Shown here: in pieces, positions 32,795 through 42,170 of the stretch
How the letters are laid out: every line of letters begins with the position of its first letter
Position numbering within the stretch: position 1 is the first letter of the stretch
NCBI GenBank assembly: GCA_017442855.1
Contig: JAFSPM010000018.1
Span: 1 to 64,000, forward strand
Length of the DNA: 64,000 nt
Direction of reading: 5' to 3'
From: Bacteroidaceae bacterium
Lineage (GTDB): Bacteria; Bacteroidota; Bacteroidia; Bacteroidales; Bacteroidaceae
Notes under the pieces: generated by a model
What the model saw: the letters and a program-made list of their open reading frames with translations, nothing else
Told to the model about the DNA's origin: nothing
Databases searched by the model: none
Position numbers and translations under genes: made by a program

Positions 32795-35257
32795 ATGAAA
32801 GCAAAACTGATTATCTGGGGATTATTGGCGGCAATGGCGATGCCAGCATCAGCACAGTATCCGTATGTGTATCTGAAGATGTTGTTAAAAGACCGTACGT
32901 CATACAACATGCAGAATGAATTTTGGGATGCCGCATGGATTGAAGTGCCTGACACCCAACCAAAGGACTATGGCGTTTATTATTTCCGTAAGGATGTTGA
33001 TTTGGCAACTAAGCCTGCTGAGTTTAAAGTATATGTGAGCGGTGACACCCGCTATAAGCTCTATGTTAATGGCGAGTTGGCATCATTAGGTCCTGCACGC
33101 AGTGATAGCAAGCACTGGAACTACGAAACGGTGGATTTGGCTCCTTATCTCAAAGCTGGCAAGAACGTATTTGCTGCCCAAGTGTGGAACGAAGGTAGCT
33201 TTACCCCTGTACCCAACGCCACCGTACACACAGGTTTCTTGATGATGGGTGAAGGCGATGCCAAGGTAGTGAATACGGATGATAGCTGGATATGTATCCA
33301 AGACCCAGCCTACACCCCACTCCGTCAGACGGTATCTGGCTACTATGCTTTGGGGGCTGGTGAGGGCATTGACTTCGGCAAGACCATCAGCGACTGGAAA
33401 GATGCCAATGCCGACCTGAGTCAATGGAAGAAAGCCAATCCATTCGAAATGGGAGCTCCTCACGACATCAGCTTTGGCACTGGTGGCTTGTATGATCACA
33501 TGTTGGTGCCCAGTACCCTGCCACAGGTGGAGCGCTTCGAGAAGCGAATACAAGCTGTTCGCCAGCTATCTGTTGATGGAACAGCATCAAAGTTGGTGAA
33601 GGGTACATGGTCCACGGTCAACGGAATAAGTTTGCCAAAAGCTTGGCCTGCACAGAACGCCAAGGTCACCATCCCTGCCGGCAAGAAGGTGGAACTACTG
33701 CTCGACCAAGAGGAACTGACCAACGGTTTCTTCAATTTAAACTTCAGTAAGGGTGCACAAGCAGAGATTACCATCGGCTATGCTGAGACACTGTACACGG
33801 TGCGTGGTTCGAAGAAAGGCAACCGCAACGAGGTAGAGGGCAAAAGTTTCATGGGTCGTCATGACAAGCTGACCTCCAGTGGTAAGGACAACCAGCAATT
33901 TACCTCATTAGATTGGCGTACTTTCCGCTATGTCAAGTTGGAGATAGCAACCAAAGATGAGGCATTGGAAATTAATGATATTGGCAGTACCTTTACAGGT
34001 TTCCCATTTAAGATGAATGCCCAGTTATATACTGACAACCAGGAACTCCTGAAGATGATGGAGATTGGTTGGCGCACGGCTCGCCTATGTGCCATTGAGA
34101 CCTACACCGATTGCCCTTACTACGAGCAGTTACAATACTTGGGTGATACCCGTATCCAGGCACTGGTATCAGCTTACAACAGTGGTAACGATACGCTATG
34201 GAAGAATTTCCTCCGTCAGTCGGATATGAGCCGAAATGCCGAGGGGGTAACCATGGGTCGTGCTCCATCTGAACTGCCTCAGTACATCACACCATACGCA
34301 TTAAGCTACATCTATTCTATCCACGACTACATGCGCTATGGTAAGGACCAGCAGTTGGTGCTCGACCTCATCCCTGGTGCAGAACAGATTTTACATTATT
34401 TCAGTAAGTACCAGATGGCCGATGGTCGCATCAAGGACTTGCCTGGTTGGAACTTCTCCGACTGGGTAGAGAGCGAAGGTTGGCAACAGGGCGTAGCCTT
34501 GGCTGGTAGTGACGGCAGTGGCATCTTGATGGATTTGCAACTGTTGTTGGCTTTGCAGATGATGAGTGAATTAGAAAACTATCAGGGTAATACTTATATG
34601 GCCAACAAGTATGAGCAACGGGCTGAGCAACTGAAGAAGGGCATCCAGAATGCATATTGGGATGCTGGAAAGGGTTTATATGCCCAGACCTCTGAAAAGC
34701 AACACTTCTCACAACATGCCAACTCATTGGCTATCCTGACAAACATGGTAACAGGCGAACAGGCCAAACAAGTGGCAGAGAAGATGCTGACTGATACTAC
34801 ACTCGATCAGTGCACCGTGTATTACAAGTATTACTTGCATGAGGCATTGGTAAAGGCTGGCTTGGGCAACGACTACCTGAAGTGGTTGGACGTCTGGCGT
34901 GAGAACATCGCTCAGGGACTTACCACTTGGGCAGAGACATCCGACCTGGTAACTACCCGTTCTGACTGCCACGCATGGGGGGCAAGTCCGAACATCGAGT
35001 TCTTCCGTACGCTCTTGGGCATCGACAGTTCTGCTCCTGCATTTGCCAAGGTGAAGATTGAGCCTCGCCTGGGTGACATCCAGCAAATTGGTGGCACAAT
35101 GCCTCACCCACAGGGCAATATAAAAGTGAACTATCAGCGCAAGGGCAATACACTGAAAGCTGAGGTTGAGCTCCCAACAGGTGTTACTGGTTCACTTGTT
35201 TGGGCAGGAAAGAACTATGACCTGAAAGGTGGTAAAAACTCCATTGAAGCTAAATAA
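32795..35257 (+). CDS. GH78-like alpha-L-rhamnosidase, secreted
   Basis: An 820-residue protein from ATG 32795 with a signal peptide (MKAKLIIWGLLAAMAMPASAQ). N-terminal beta-sandwich domains (about 40-390, with YYFRKDVDL and FKVYVSGDTRYKLYVNGE) precede an alpha/alpha six-hairpin domain with AIETYTDCPYYEQLQYLGDTR, the GH78 catalytic-region pattern, and GWNFSDWVESEGWQQG; a small C-terminal sandwich follows. It should release alpha-L-rhamnose from pectin side chains or glycosides in the periplasm. There is no SusC/SusD pair nearby, so it is not part of a visible polysaccharide utilisation locus. Confidence 0.82.
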   Translation: MKAKLIIWGLLAAMAMPASAQYPYVYLKMLLKDRTSYNMQNEFWDAAWIEVPDTQPKDYGVYYFRKDVDLATKPAEFKVYVSGDTRYKLYVNGELASLGPARSDSKHWNYETVDLAPYLKAGKNVFAAQVWNEGSFTPVPNATVHTGFLMMGEGDAKVVNTDDSWICIQDPAYTPLRQTVSGYYALGAGEGIDFGKTISDWKDANADLSQWKKANPFEMGAPHDISFGTGGLYDHMLVPSTLPQVERFEKRIQAVRQLSVDGTASKLVKGTWSTVNGISLPKAWPAQNAKVTIPAGKKVELLLDQEELTNGFFNLNFSKGAQAEITIGYAETLYTVRGSKKGNRNEVEGKSFMGRHDKLTSSGKDNQQFTSLDWRTFRYVKLEIATKDEALEINDIGSTFTGFPFKMNAQLYTDNQELLKMMEIGWRTARLCAIETYTDCPYYEQLQYLGDTRIQALVSAYNSGNDTLWKNFLRQSDMSRNAEGVTMGRAPSELPQYITPYALSYIYSIHDYMRYGKDQQLVLDLIPGAEQILHYFSKYQMADGRIKDLPGWNFSDWVESEGWQQGVALAGSDGSGILMDLQLLLALQMMSELENYQGNTYMANKYEQRAEQLKKGIQNAYWDAGKGLYAQTSEKQHFSQHANSLAILTNMVTGEQAKQVAEKMLTDTTLDQCTVYYKYYLHEALVKAGLGNDYLKWLDVWRENIAQGLTTWAETSDLVTTRSDCHAWGASPNIEFFRTLLGIDSSAPAFAKVKIEPRLGDIQQIGGTMPHPQGNIKVNYQRKGNTLKAEVELPTGVTGSLVWAGKNYDLKGGKNSIEAK

Positions 35258-35280
35258 TAATTTGTTGTTCATGCAACGAA

Positions 35281-35313
35281 AGAAAGCGTCCTGATTAGGG
35301 CGCTTTCTCTTTT
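35281..35313 (+). terminator. Intrinsic terminator after the rhamnosidase gene
   Basis: AGAAAGCG (35281-35288) pairs with CGCTTTCT (35301-35308), extended by CCT/AGG around a GATT loop, then CTTTTCC. It lies between convergent genes and may work in both directions. Confidence 0.75.
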
Positions 35314-35354
35314 CCATACCATCTGTCATATATTTTACAAAACAAACTTGGTCG

Positions 35355-36404
35355 TCAACTATTCTTCTTATAACTCTGGACGGCCCATATGCCCATGAGG
35401 GAGGCGATGATGGCGAGGGCCAGCACTTGATGGGAAATGGTCTGGAAGGTGCCGCCACGCACGAAGACGGTGCGGATGGCATCGGCGAAATAGTGCATGG
35501 GATTGATGTAGGTGGTCAGGTAGGCCCAGTGGGGCATGGAGCGCACGGGGGTGAAAAGTCCGGAGAGCAGCATCAGGCACACCACGAAGAACCACATCAC
35601 CAGCATGGCCTGTTGCATGGTATCGCTATAGTTGGAAACGATAAGGCCGAAGCTGCTAAAAAACAATGCCAGAAGGATGGCCAGCAGATAGACGAGCCAG
35701 AGCGGTCCTTGGCAGGTGATGCCATAGACGAGCCATGAGAGCACCAGACAAAGGGTGAGCACCACCAGACCTATAATCCAATAAGGAATGAGCTTGGCAA
35801 GGATAAACAACCACTTCGAAACGGGAGTGACGTTAATCTGTTCAATGGTACCCTTCTCCTTTTCACCCACAATGTTCAGCGCTGGCAAGAAACCACAGAG
35901 CATCATCATCAGAATGCCCATCAGGGCGGGAATCATAAAGACCTTGTAATTCTGCCCTTTATTATAGAGTAATAAGGTGTTGGCTATTGATTGGATAGCA
36001 GAAACAGTAGGTATCACATCAGCTGTGACAATCTGACTCAGATACGCTGAGCCTATCGAGCCCTTGGTACCATTGACGGCATTGGCAGCGATAAGATACT
36101 GGCCTTCCCTGATTTCGAGGATAATATCGGCCTTCGAGGTCTCGATGTCCTTCATGGCTTCTTGGTAGGTCGCCTTCTGACAATTAAAGATAAAGTAATT
36201 CGAAGCCTCTATCTGGTGAACGAGTTGCTGCGACTGCGAGGTACGGTCCATATCCACCACATCCACGCGAATATTCTTCACCTCCTGGTTCATCACCCAT
36301 GGCATGACGCACATCACCATGATGGGGAAGATGAAGATGATCTTCGGCATGAACGAGTTGCGCCGAATCTGCAGGAACTCCTTTTGAAGCAAATACTTTA
36401 TCAT
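35355..36404 (-). CDS. ABC-2 type transporter permease
   Basis: A 349-residue ABC-2 permease of the YhhJ/YbhR type: one N-terminal helix (IFIFPIMVMCVMPWVM), a large extracytoplasmic domain (about 45-165) and five C-terminal helices with the conserved VGEKEKGTIEQINVTPVSKWLFILAKLIPYW and SGLFTPVRSMPHWAYLTTYINPMHYF. Last gene of the five-gene TolC-HlyD-ATPase-permease-permease operon; it overlaps the preceding permease by 4 bp. The two permeases probably form a heterodimer. Confidence 0.9.
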   Translation of the reverse strand: MIKYLLQKEFLQIRRNSFMPKIIFIFPIMVMCVMPWVMNQEVKNIRVDVVDMDRTSQSQQLVHQIEASNYFIFNCQKATYQEAMKDIETSKADIILEIREGQYLIAANAVNGTKGSIGSAYLSQIVTADVIPTVSAIQSIANTLLLYNKGQNYKVFMIPALMGILMMMLCGFLPALNIVGEKEKGTIEQINVTPVSKWLFILAKLIPYWIIGLVVLTLCLVLSWLVYGITCQGPLWLVYLLAILLALFFSSFGLIVSNYSDTMQQAMLVMWFFVVCLMLLSGLFTPVRSMPHWAYLTTYINPMHYFADAIRTVFVRGGTFQTISHQVLALAIIASLMGIWAVQSYKKNS

Positions 36405-37456
36405 AGTCGCGTCTTGAATTTCTTAAGTGAGACAACAAGCAACAAGATTGTCATGCCGATAAGGACAGTCACCTCGTGCCATACCTCCTGAACACCCACG
36501 CCCATAATCATCAGTTTGCGCATGGCCTGGATGTAGTAGCGGGGCGGAATAATGGCCGAAATCCATTGCAGCACAGTGGGCATCGACTCCACAGGAAAGA
36601 GCATACCAGAGAGCATCACGGTGGGCAGAAGCAGCACCATCGCCGATACGAGCAGCGCCACGAACTGCGTCTGTGCGATGTCCGAAATGAGCAGCCCTAA
36701 CGAGAGTGCCAGCAGGATATAGATGAGTGAAACTACTAGAATCCATCCCACTGAACCCTGCAACGGTACATCGAGCACGGTAGCCGACATGAGCAGGATG
36801 ACGGCAAGGATAAGCAATGCCAACAACAGATATGGCACCACCTTGGCCACGATAATCATCAGCGGACGGACAGGCGACACCAACAGCACCTCCATCGTGC
36901 CTCGTTCCTTTTCTCGCACAATACTGACGGAGGTCATCATGGCACAAATCAACAGCAACAGCATACCCATGATGGCAGGCACGAAGTTGTAGGCAGATTT
37001 CATACGTGGGTTGAAAAGCAGTTTCTGGCTAATCAGCGAAACACCAGGATTAGCTACAACTTGTTGAGCGTATGCCGTCCATTGTTGCGCCATATTGGGA
37101 TCAGAGCCATCAACGATAAACTGGATGCCGCTCTTTTTTGAAGCGAAATCCTGTCCAAACACCACGGCAAGGTCAGCCTTCTGACTGCGAATCAGCCATT
37201 CCGCTTCCTTTGGGGTACTCACAGTTTTGACAATCGTAAAATATTCTGCTGCCGCCAGTCGTTCTACAGCTTGTTGCGTCGCATGATCCATCTGCGAGGT
37301 AACCACCACCGTGCGCACATTCTTTACATCGTTGGTGATGGCAAAGCCGAAGAGGAGCATCAGCACGATAGGCATACCAAAGAGTATCAGCATCGTACGC
37401 TTATCACGCAGGATGTGACGTGCCTCCTTGATGACGAAACTAATAAATTGCTTCAT
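36401..37456 (-). CDS. ABC-2 type transporter permease
   Basis: A 351-residue paralogue of the next gene, same topology: N-terminal helix with LILFGMPIVLMLLFGFAI, an extracytoplasmic domain, then VREKERGTMEVLLVSPVRPLMIIVAKVVPY and SGMLFPVESMPTVLQWISAIIPPRYY. It is 3 bp from the double ATPase gene upstream. This pair is homologous to the YbhR/YbhS permeases that, with YbhF and YbhG, export drugs or cations in enterobacteria. Confidence 0.9.
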   Translation of the reverse strand: MKQFISFVIKEARHILRDKRTMLILFGMPIVLMLLFGFAITNDVKNVRTVVVTSQMDHATQQAVERLAAAEYFTIVKTVSTPKEAEWLIRSQKADLAVVFGQDFASKKSGIQFIVDGSDPNMAQQWTAYAQQVVANPGVSLISQKLLFNPRMKSAYNFVPAIMGMLLLLICAMMTSVSIVREKERGTMEVLLVSPVRPLMIIVAKVVPYLLLALLILAVILLMSATVLDVPLQGSVGWILVVSLIYILLALSLGLLISDIAQTQFVALLVSAMVLLLPTVMLSGMLFPVESMPTVLQWISAIIPPRYYIQAMRKLMIMGVGVQEVWHEVTVLIGMTILLLVVSLKKFKTRL

Positions 37457-37459
37457 ACC

Positions 37460-38923
37460 TTAATCTCCTCTCTTTGCTTTTCGAGCCAAATAAGTAAACA
37501 CATGATCCATATCGGGCTGTTCCAGGTTACGTTTCAGTTCCTCAGGCGTACCCATCGCGCTAATCTTGCCGTCCACCATAATCGAGATGCGGTCACAGTA
37601 TTCAGCTTCGTCCATATAGTGGGTGGTAACAAAGACGGTGATACCACGATGGGCTGCATCGTAAATTAGCTCCCAAAACTGCCGTCGAGTGGCTGGATCG
37701 ACACCGCCCGTCGGTTCATCAAGAAAAACGATGGCGGGCTCGTGGAAAATAGAAACCGAGAATGCCAGTTTCTGCTTCCATCCCAAGGGCAACGAACCCA
37801 CGAGGTCATTCTTATGCTCCTCGAACTTTAGTTGCTTCAACAAATTATCTGTCTTGCTTGCAATCTCAGCGTCCTTCATCCCATAGATGCCACCGAACAG
37901 TCGGATATTCTCTGCTACGGTCAGGTCTTCATAGAGCGAAAACTTCTGACTCATATAGCCGATGTGCTTCTTTATCTGTTCGTGCTCCGTGCGGATGTCG
38001 AAGCCTGCCACGGTGCCTGTGCCGCTGGTGGGCTGGTTCAAACCTGTCAACATGTGCATGGCGGTAGTCTTGCCAGCACCGTTAGCCCCAAGGAAACCGA
38101 ATATCTCACCTTTCTTAACTGTAAAAGAAATATCATCCACAGCATGGAAAGTGCCGAAAGCCTTCACCAAATGTGATACTTCTATCACATTTTCACTTGA
38201 ACCTTGAACCTTGAACCTTGAACCATCTTCAATCCGTGGTGGATTGAAGATATCAGCGAAGCGATTGAGTATCACCTCCGGCTTGTCAATTCCCATCACC
38301 TTACCCTCGCTCAAGAACGCCACGCGCTCACAACAGCGCACCTCGTCGAGATAGGGCGTAGAGGCAACGATGGTGATGTCCTGTTCCTTCAGCATCGACA
38401 GCATCTCCCAAAACTCCTTACGGCTCACGGGATCAACACCCGTCGTTGGCTCATCAAGGAAGAGCACACTGGGCTGATGCACCAATGCACAACTCAGCGC
38501 CAACTTCTGTTTCATACCGCCCGACAGCGCTCCCGCCTTACGGTCGGCGAACCGCTCTATTTGCTGGTAGATGGCCTTTATCGAGTCGTACCCCTCATCC
38601 ACCGTCGTGCCAAACAGCGTGGCGAAGAACTCCAGATTTTCCCGCACCGTCAGGTCCTGATACAGCGAGAACCGTCCAGGCATATAGCCCACGCGCTGAC
38701 GGATGTCCTTCATCTGATGCACCACATCGAATCCATCAACAGTGGCCGTACCCTCGTCCGCCAATAGCAACGTACAGAGAATGCGATACATTGACGTCTT
38801 CCCCGAACCGTCAGGACCTATCAATCCGAACACCTCGCCCCTCGCTACAGATAACGACACGTCCTGCAAAGCCTTGACCCTACCGTAACTCTTGCTGATA
38901 TGACTTACCTCGATGGCATTCAT
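37460..38923 (-). CDS. ABC transporter ATP-binding protein with two nucleotide-binding domains
   Basis: A 487-residue YbhF-like fusion. NBD1 (about 1-225): Walker A GPDGSGKTS, signature LSGGMKQ, Walker B VLFLDEPTTGVD. NBD2 (about 247-487): Walker A GANGAGKTT, divergent signature LPLGWKQ, Walker B IVFLDEPTGGVD, switch His in TTHYMDEAE. The linker around residues 233-243 (DGSRFKVQGSS) is encoded by four perfect tandem copies of the heptamer CTTGAAC (+ strand 38196-38223); gain or loss of one copy would shift the frame and cut off NBD2. It energises the two downstream permeases. Confidence 0.92.
   Translation of the reverse strand: MNAIEVSHISKSYGRVKALQDVSLSVARGEVFGLIGPDGSGKTSMYRILCTLLLADEGTATVDGFDVVHQMKDIRQRVGYMPGRFSLYQDLTVRENLEFFATLFGTTVDEGYDSIKAIYQQIERFADRKAGALSGGMKQKLALSCALVHQPSVLFLDEPTTGVDPVSRKEFWEMLSMLKEQDITIVASTPYLDEVRCCERVAFLSEGKVMGIDKPEVILNRFADIFNPPRIEDGSRFKVQGSSENVIEVSHLVKAFGTFHAVDDISFTVKKGEIFGFLGANGAGKTTAMHMLTGLNQPTSGTGTVAGFDIRTEHEQIKKHIGYMSQKFSLYEDLTVAENIRLFGGIYGMKDAEIASKTDNLLKQLKFEEHKNDLVGSLPLGWKQKLAFSVSIFHEPAIVFLDEPTGGVDPATRRQFWELIYDAAHRGITVFVTTHYMDEAEYCDRISIMVDGKISAMGTPEELKRNLEQPDMDHVFTYLARKAKRGD
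38196..38223. repeat. Heptamer tandem repeat inside the double-ATPase gene
   Basis: Four perfect copies of CTTGAAC (GTTCAAG on the coding strand) in the inter-domain linker. Seven is not a multiple of three, so slippage of one unit changes the reading frame. Similar GTTCAA-type heptamers are common in intergenic DNA of this group. Confidence 0.9.
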
Positions 38924-38925
38924 GA

Positions 38926-39819
38926 TTAGAATTTGACTTCTCCGTACATACCAATCTTCACATACCCATCATTTTTAATGGCTACCTTCAAAGCATAGAC
39001 AAGGTCGGCACGTTCGTCGTCGGTAAGGATAGTCTTGGGTGTGAACTCAGAACGGGAGGAAATCCAAGAAACCGTTCCCTCATATTCTTTCTTCTGGCCG
39101 TCGCCATAGTCGGCAAAGACCTTGGCCTGCTGACCCACCTTGATATCCTTCAGCTGTGCTGAAGTGACATAGGCGCGGATGAACATCTGCTCTATATCGG
39201 CCATCTTAAACAGTGGCTTACCAGGAGCCACAAACTCGCCACGTTCAACATACTTCTCAAGCACTGTTCCTGTAATGGGGGTCGTGATATGGCATTTCCG
39301 CAACTGGTCTTGTAATTGACTTACTTGCACATCGGTTGCTTCCATCTGCTTACCCAACGAATTGGTACTTGTGTTAAGCGACGACACTTGCGCTTCATAC
39401 TGGCGTTCCAATACCTTTACCTGATTTGTGGCATCGTCAAGCATCTTGCTTGGTGCAGCCCCGTCGGCTACCAATTCTTGGTAACGCAGCTGTTCTTGAC
39501 GTGCCTTTTGAAGCTGCTGGCTTAGAGCAGCAATCTGTTTCTCCCTATCAGGTTTCTGACTTTGATAAACCTCTTTCATAGCAGTAGTCTGTTGAATCTT
39601 CAACCATATCTGGGTGGTGTCTATTAATCCCACCTCGTTGCCTTGGTCAAGGATGTCGCCTTCATTCACATTGAAAGTTAACAACGCGCCATTTTGCTCC
39701 GCTGATATGGTAATCTCGGTAGCCTCGAATGTTCCCGTAGCATCGTATTCTTTCTCGCTGTTTCCGCAAGCCGTCAACATCAGTACGGCAGCTGCCATTA
39801 TACATTTTGTAGCTTTCAT
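38926..39819 (-). CDS. HlyD-family membrane fusion lipoprotein
   Basis: A 297-residue periplasmic adaptor with a lipoprotein signal (IMAAAVLMLTAC). A lipoyl half-motif (GALLTFNVNEGDILDQGNEVGLIDT) leads into a coiled coil (about 70-165), the second lipoyl half (ITTPITGTVLEKYVERGEFVAPGKPLFKMADI) and a beta-barrel (QLKDIKVGQQAKVFAD). It resembles YbhG and bridges the inner-membrane ABC permeases to the TolC-like channel. It is 2 bp from the ATPase gene. Confidence 0.92.
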   Translation of the reverse strand: MKATKCIMAAAVLMLTACGNSEKEYDATGTFEATEITISAEQNGALLTFNVNEGDILDQGNEVGLIDTTQIWLKIQQTTAMKEVYQSQKPDREKQIAALSQQLQKARQEQLRYQELVADGAAPSKMLDDATNQVKVLERQYEAQVSSLNTSTNSLGKQMEATDVQVSQLQDQLRKCHITTPITGTVLEKYVERGEFVAPGKPLFKMADIEQMFIRAYVTSAQLKDIKVGQQAKVFADYGDGQKKEYEGTVSWISSRSEFTPKTILTDDERADLVYALKVAIKNDGYVKIGMYGEVKF

Positions 39820-39846
39820 ATTTGTTGCTTTATTTCGTAATCTTTA

Positions 39847-41112
39847 CTATTCAATGTTCAATGTATACTTCAGGTCATACATTTCCTTCAACATCTCAAT
39901 TTCGTGCATTGTCTGCTGCACTCGTGCCTGGTTTTCGTTGTTGATTTCCTTTACTAAGTCGTTCACATCAATGATGCCATGTGCGAGTTTCGACTCAGCC
40001 GCCTTGCGGACAAAGCTACGGAGACGAATAATCTCCTCGTCGTCTGACATCAACTTGCGGTAGCGCTCAATGTTTTCGTTCTGCTGAATCTGCTCTATAT
40101 TATTATTGAAGAGGAACACGTCACGACTAATCTCAACCATGCTACGCTGTAGCTGAAACTTTGCCTTGTCGTTCTTGCGAGTATAGAGGGCACCGATGTT
40201 CCATGTGAGACGAGCGCCAATCATGCCGTTGAGCGACCACCTGTGAGTCATCATATCCTCAAACATATTATAGCCAGGATAGCCATAATAGCCTTGAGCA
40301 AACAAGCCTAACTTTGGCATCAACGTCGCATCGAACGCCTTCTCTTGTGCATCAGCCAATTGCAGTTGGGCATCGATAACTTTTAACTCTGGTCGGTTGT
40401 TTCCTATGCCAACATTCACTGCCATCGGCTTCTCTGGCTGGCTCATTTCGATGCCGCAAAAAGCAGAAAGCATTTTCAAAAGAGCCTGTCGTTGTGATTC
40501 TAAATTGATGGCCTGTTGCATCACATTCAACCGCTCAGCCTTTACGTTTTGGTAGTCGCTCTCTGCAGCTGTACCATTCTTCACCATCGAGGTAAGTTTC
40601 TTTTCGTTCGTTGTCAGTAGTTCTTGCAAATCTGCATTCAGCTTGATCTGTTCATCAATCAGCAACAATCCAAAATACATCTCGTTCACGCGCTTGCGAA
40701 CATTATACATATTTACCTCGTTCTGAGCTGCCTGTACCTTTCCCTGTTCACGCGCTATGGCCTTCTGAGTGCGAATGATTCCGCCATCAAAAACTGTCTG
40801 TTGAATATCAATCCCCACACGGTACTGGTCTTTCCTTAAGCCCTTCACATCAACACCCATGGTGTTAAGCATGGTCTTCATCTCATCGGGCCATGCCGTC
40901 ACCCCGCTCTGCAGCGTGGCCTGTGCCGATGCTGACACCTGCGGCAACCAACCCTTCTGGATGTTCGCCACTGTCAGCTCCGTTGTCTTCTCTATCAATC
41001 CATACTGTTGTATCAGCGGGAAGTTACGCTCTGCTGCCTGCTGGCATTGCTCCAGCGTCTGTCCCTGTGCCATCATCGGCAGCATCATGAGTCCTAAAAT
41101 GATTCTTCGCAT
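39847..41112 (-). CDS. TolC-family outer membrane efflux protein
   Basis: A 421-residue protein with a signal peptide (MRRIILGLMMLPMMAQGQ) and the TolC pattern of two long coiled-coil repeats with strands between them: LEQCQQAAERNFPLIQQYGLIEKT at the N-terminus and a second half from about residue 230 ending in helices rich in Q/N. It supplies the outer-membrane exit duct of the tripartite ABC pump and is the first gene of the operon. A TAAATTTG -7 element lies upstream on the minus strand. Confidence 0.9.
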   Translation of the reverse strand: MRRIILGLMMLPMMAQGQTLEQCQQAAERNFPLIQQYGLIEKTTELTVANIQKGWLPQVSASAQATLQSGVTAWPDEMKTMLNTMGVDVKGLRKDQYRVGIDIQQTVFDGGIIRTQKAIAREQGKVQAAQNEVNMYNVRKRVNEMYFGLLLIDEQIKLNADLQELLTTNEKKLTSMVKNGTAAESDYQNVKAERLNVMQQAINLESQRQALLKMLSAFCGIEMSQPEKPMAVNVGIGNNRPELKVIDAQLQLADAQEKAFDATLMPKLGLFAQGYYGYPGYNMFEDMMTHRWSLNGMIGARLTWNIGALYTRKNDKAKFQLQRSMVEISRDVFLFNNNIEQIQQNENIERYRKLMSDDEEIIRLRSFVRKAAESKLAHGIIDVNDLVKEINNENQARVQQTMHEIEMLKEMYDLKYTLNIE

Positions 41113-41131
41113 AATCGTTTTCTTTTTTTTG

Positions 41132-41139
41132 CAAATTTA
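41132..41139 (-). promoter_or_regulatory. -7 element of the efflux operon
   Basis: Minus strand TAAATTTG (41139-41132), 20 bp before the TolC-family ATG. No standard -33; activation by the divergent AraC regulator would fit a weak promoter. Confidence 0.5.
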
Positions 41140-41236
41140 CGACGACTTTGCCAGATAATCGTTATCCATCGTCAGCAAGAAATGTTCTTTTTGTATGATT
41201 TTGGTACAAAACAGACGGCAATTCAATAATTATAAT

Positions 41237-41244
41237 TATCTTTG
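41237..41244 (+). promoter_or_regulatory. -7 element of the AraC regulator gene
   Basis: TATCTTTG matches TAnnTTTG and is 23 bp before ATG 41268. It also shows that GTG 41244, within the element, is not the start codon. Confidence 0.5.
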
Positions 41245-41267
41245 TGGTATATAAAACAGCAATAACT

Positions 41268-42170
41268 ATGGACAGACAGCCCAAGCTGATGAATTACTCG
41301 CGTATGAAGGACCTCCTTGGTCCTCACTATGCGCAGACACACGATCATTCGTATATAAGCAATGAACTCGGCATCATCTATGGCGATCCTCGCATCTTCA
41401 TGCTTGTCATTGGACAGAGTCAGCCACCCTTCGTCATCGATGACTATCGTATGGGAGTCTTCGTTAATGGTGAGGTACGTATCAATACCAATCTTGTGGA
41501 GCGACACATCACTCCTGGCACACTGGTGTTCCTCGGTCCTGGCACCATTATCAGCCCCATCAGTTTCAATGGACAAATTGAAGTCTATGGCATGAGCCTC
41601 TTCGCCGACTTCCCCATGCCCTTCGCATCTGGACAGATGCCATCAGCCTTTAACGGGCAGTTGCGCGACTTTCAAATCAAAGCCAGCGAAAGCGATATCG
41701 CCACCGCCCGCCACATCATCGACACCATCTGGCACATGGTTCATCAACCCGACTATAACCGTCAGACCGTCAGTAGCCTTGTTGCTGCCATGATGTACCA
41801 TTACGATGCTATCTATCGTCGCCATAGCGAACAACAATCTATTATCCATTCACGCGAGCAGACCATCTTCGACCGCTTCATCCAACTCGTCAACCAACAT
41901 TGTGCCGAGCAACATCAGATAGGCTACTACGCTGGTCGCCTCTGCCTTACAGAACGCTATCTTAGCACCGTCATTCGCCAAACCAGCGGTGTTACAGCTA
42001 AAGAGTGGATAGATCGGGCACTCATCACTCGCATCAAAGTGGAGTTGATTCACACCGACAAATCCGTTGCTCGTATTGCTGATGATTTAGGTTTCGCCAA
42101 TCCAGCCTTCTTCTGCAAATTCTTTAAACGACTCACCAGTCTCTCTCCTCAAAAATATCGTGAAAGTTAA
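41268..42170 (+). CDS. AraC-family transcriptional regulator
   Basis: A 300-residue regulator from ATG 41268 (the frame extends to GTG 41244, which lies in the promoter). The N-terminal cupin-like sensor (about 30-130: GVFVNGEVRINTN, GTLVFLGPGTIISPI) is followed by a C-terminal double HTH with YYAGRLCLTERYLSTVIRQTSGVTAKEWI and KSVARIADDLGFANPAFFCKFFKRLTSLSPQKYRES. It is divergent from the TolC-HlyD-ABC operon with 155 bp between starts, so it is the probable regulator of that pump. Its 3' end overlaps the convergent GH78-like gene by 4 bp. Confidence 0.9.
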   Translation: MDRQPKLMNYSRMKDLLGPHYAQTHDHSYISNELGIIYGDPRIFMLVIGQSQPPFVIDDYRMGVFVNGEVRINTNLVERHITPGTLVFLGPGTIISPISFNGQIEVYGMSLFADFPMPFASGQMPSAFNGQLRDFQIKASESDIATARHIIDTIWHMVHQPDYNRQTVSSLVAAMMYHYDAIYRRHSEQQSIIHSREQTIFDRFIQLVNQHCAEQHQIGYYAGRLCLTERYLSTVIRQTSGVTAKEWIDRALITRIKVELIHTDKSVARIADDLGFANPAFFCKFFKRLTSLSPQKYRES

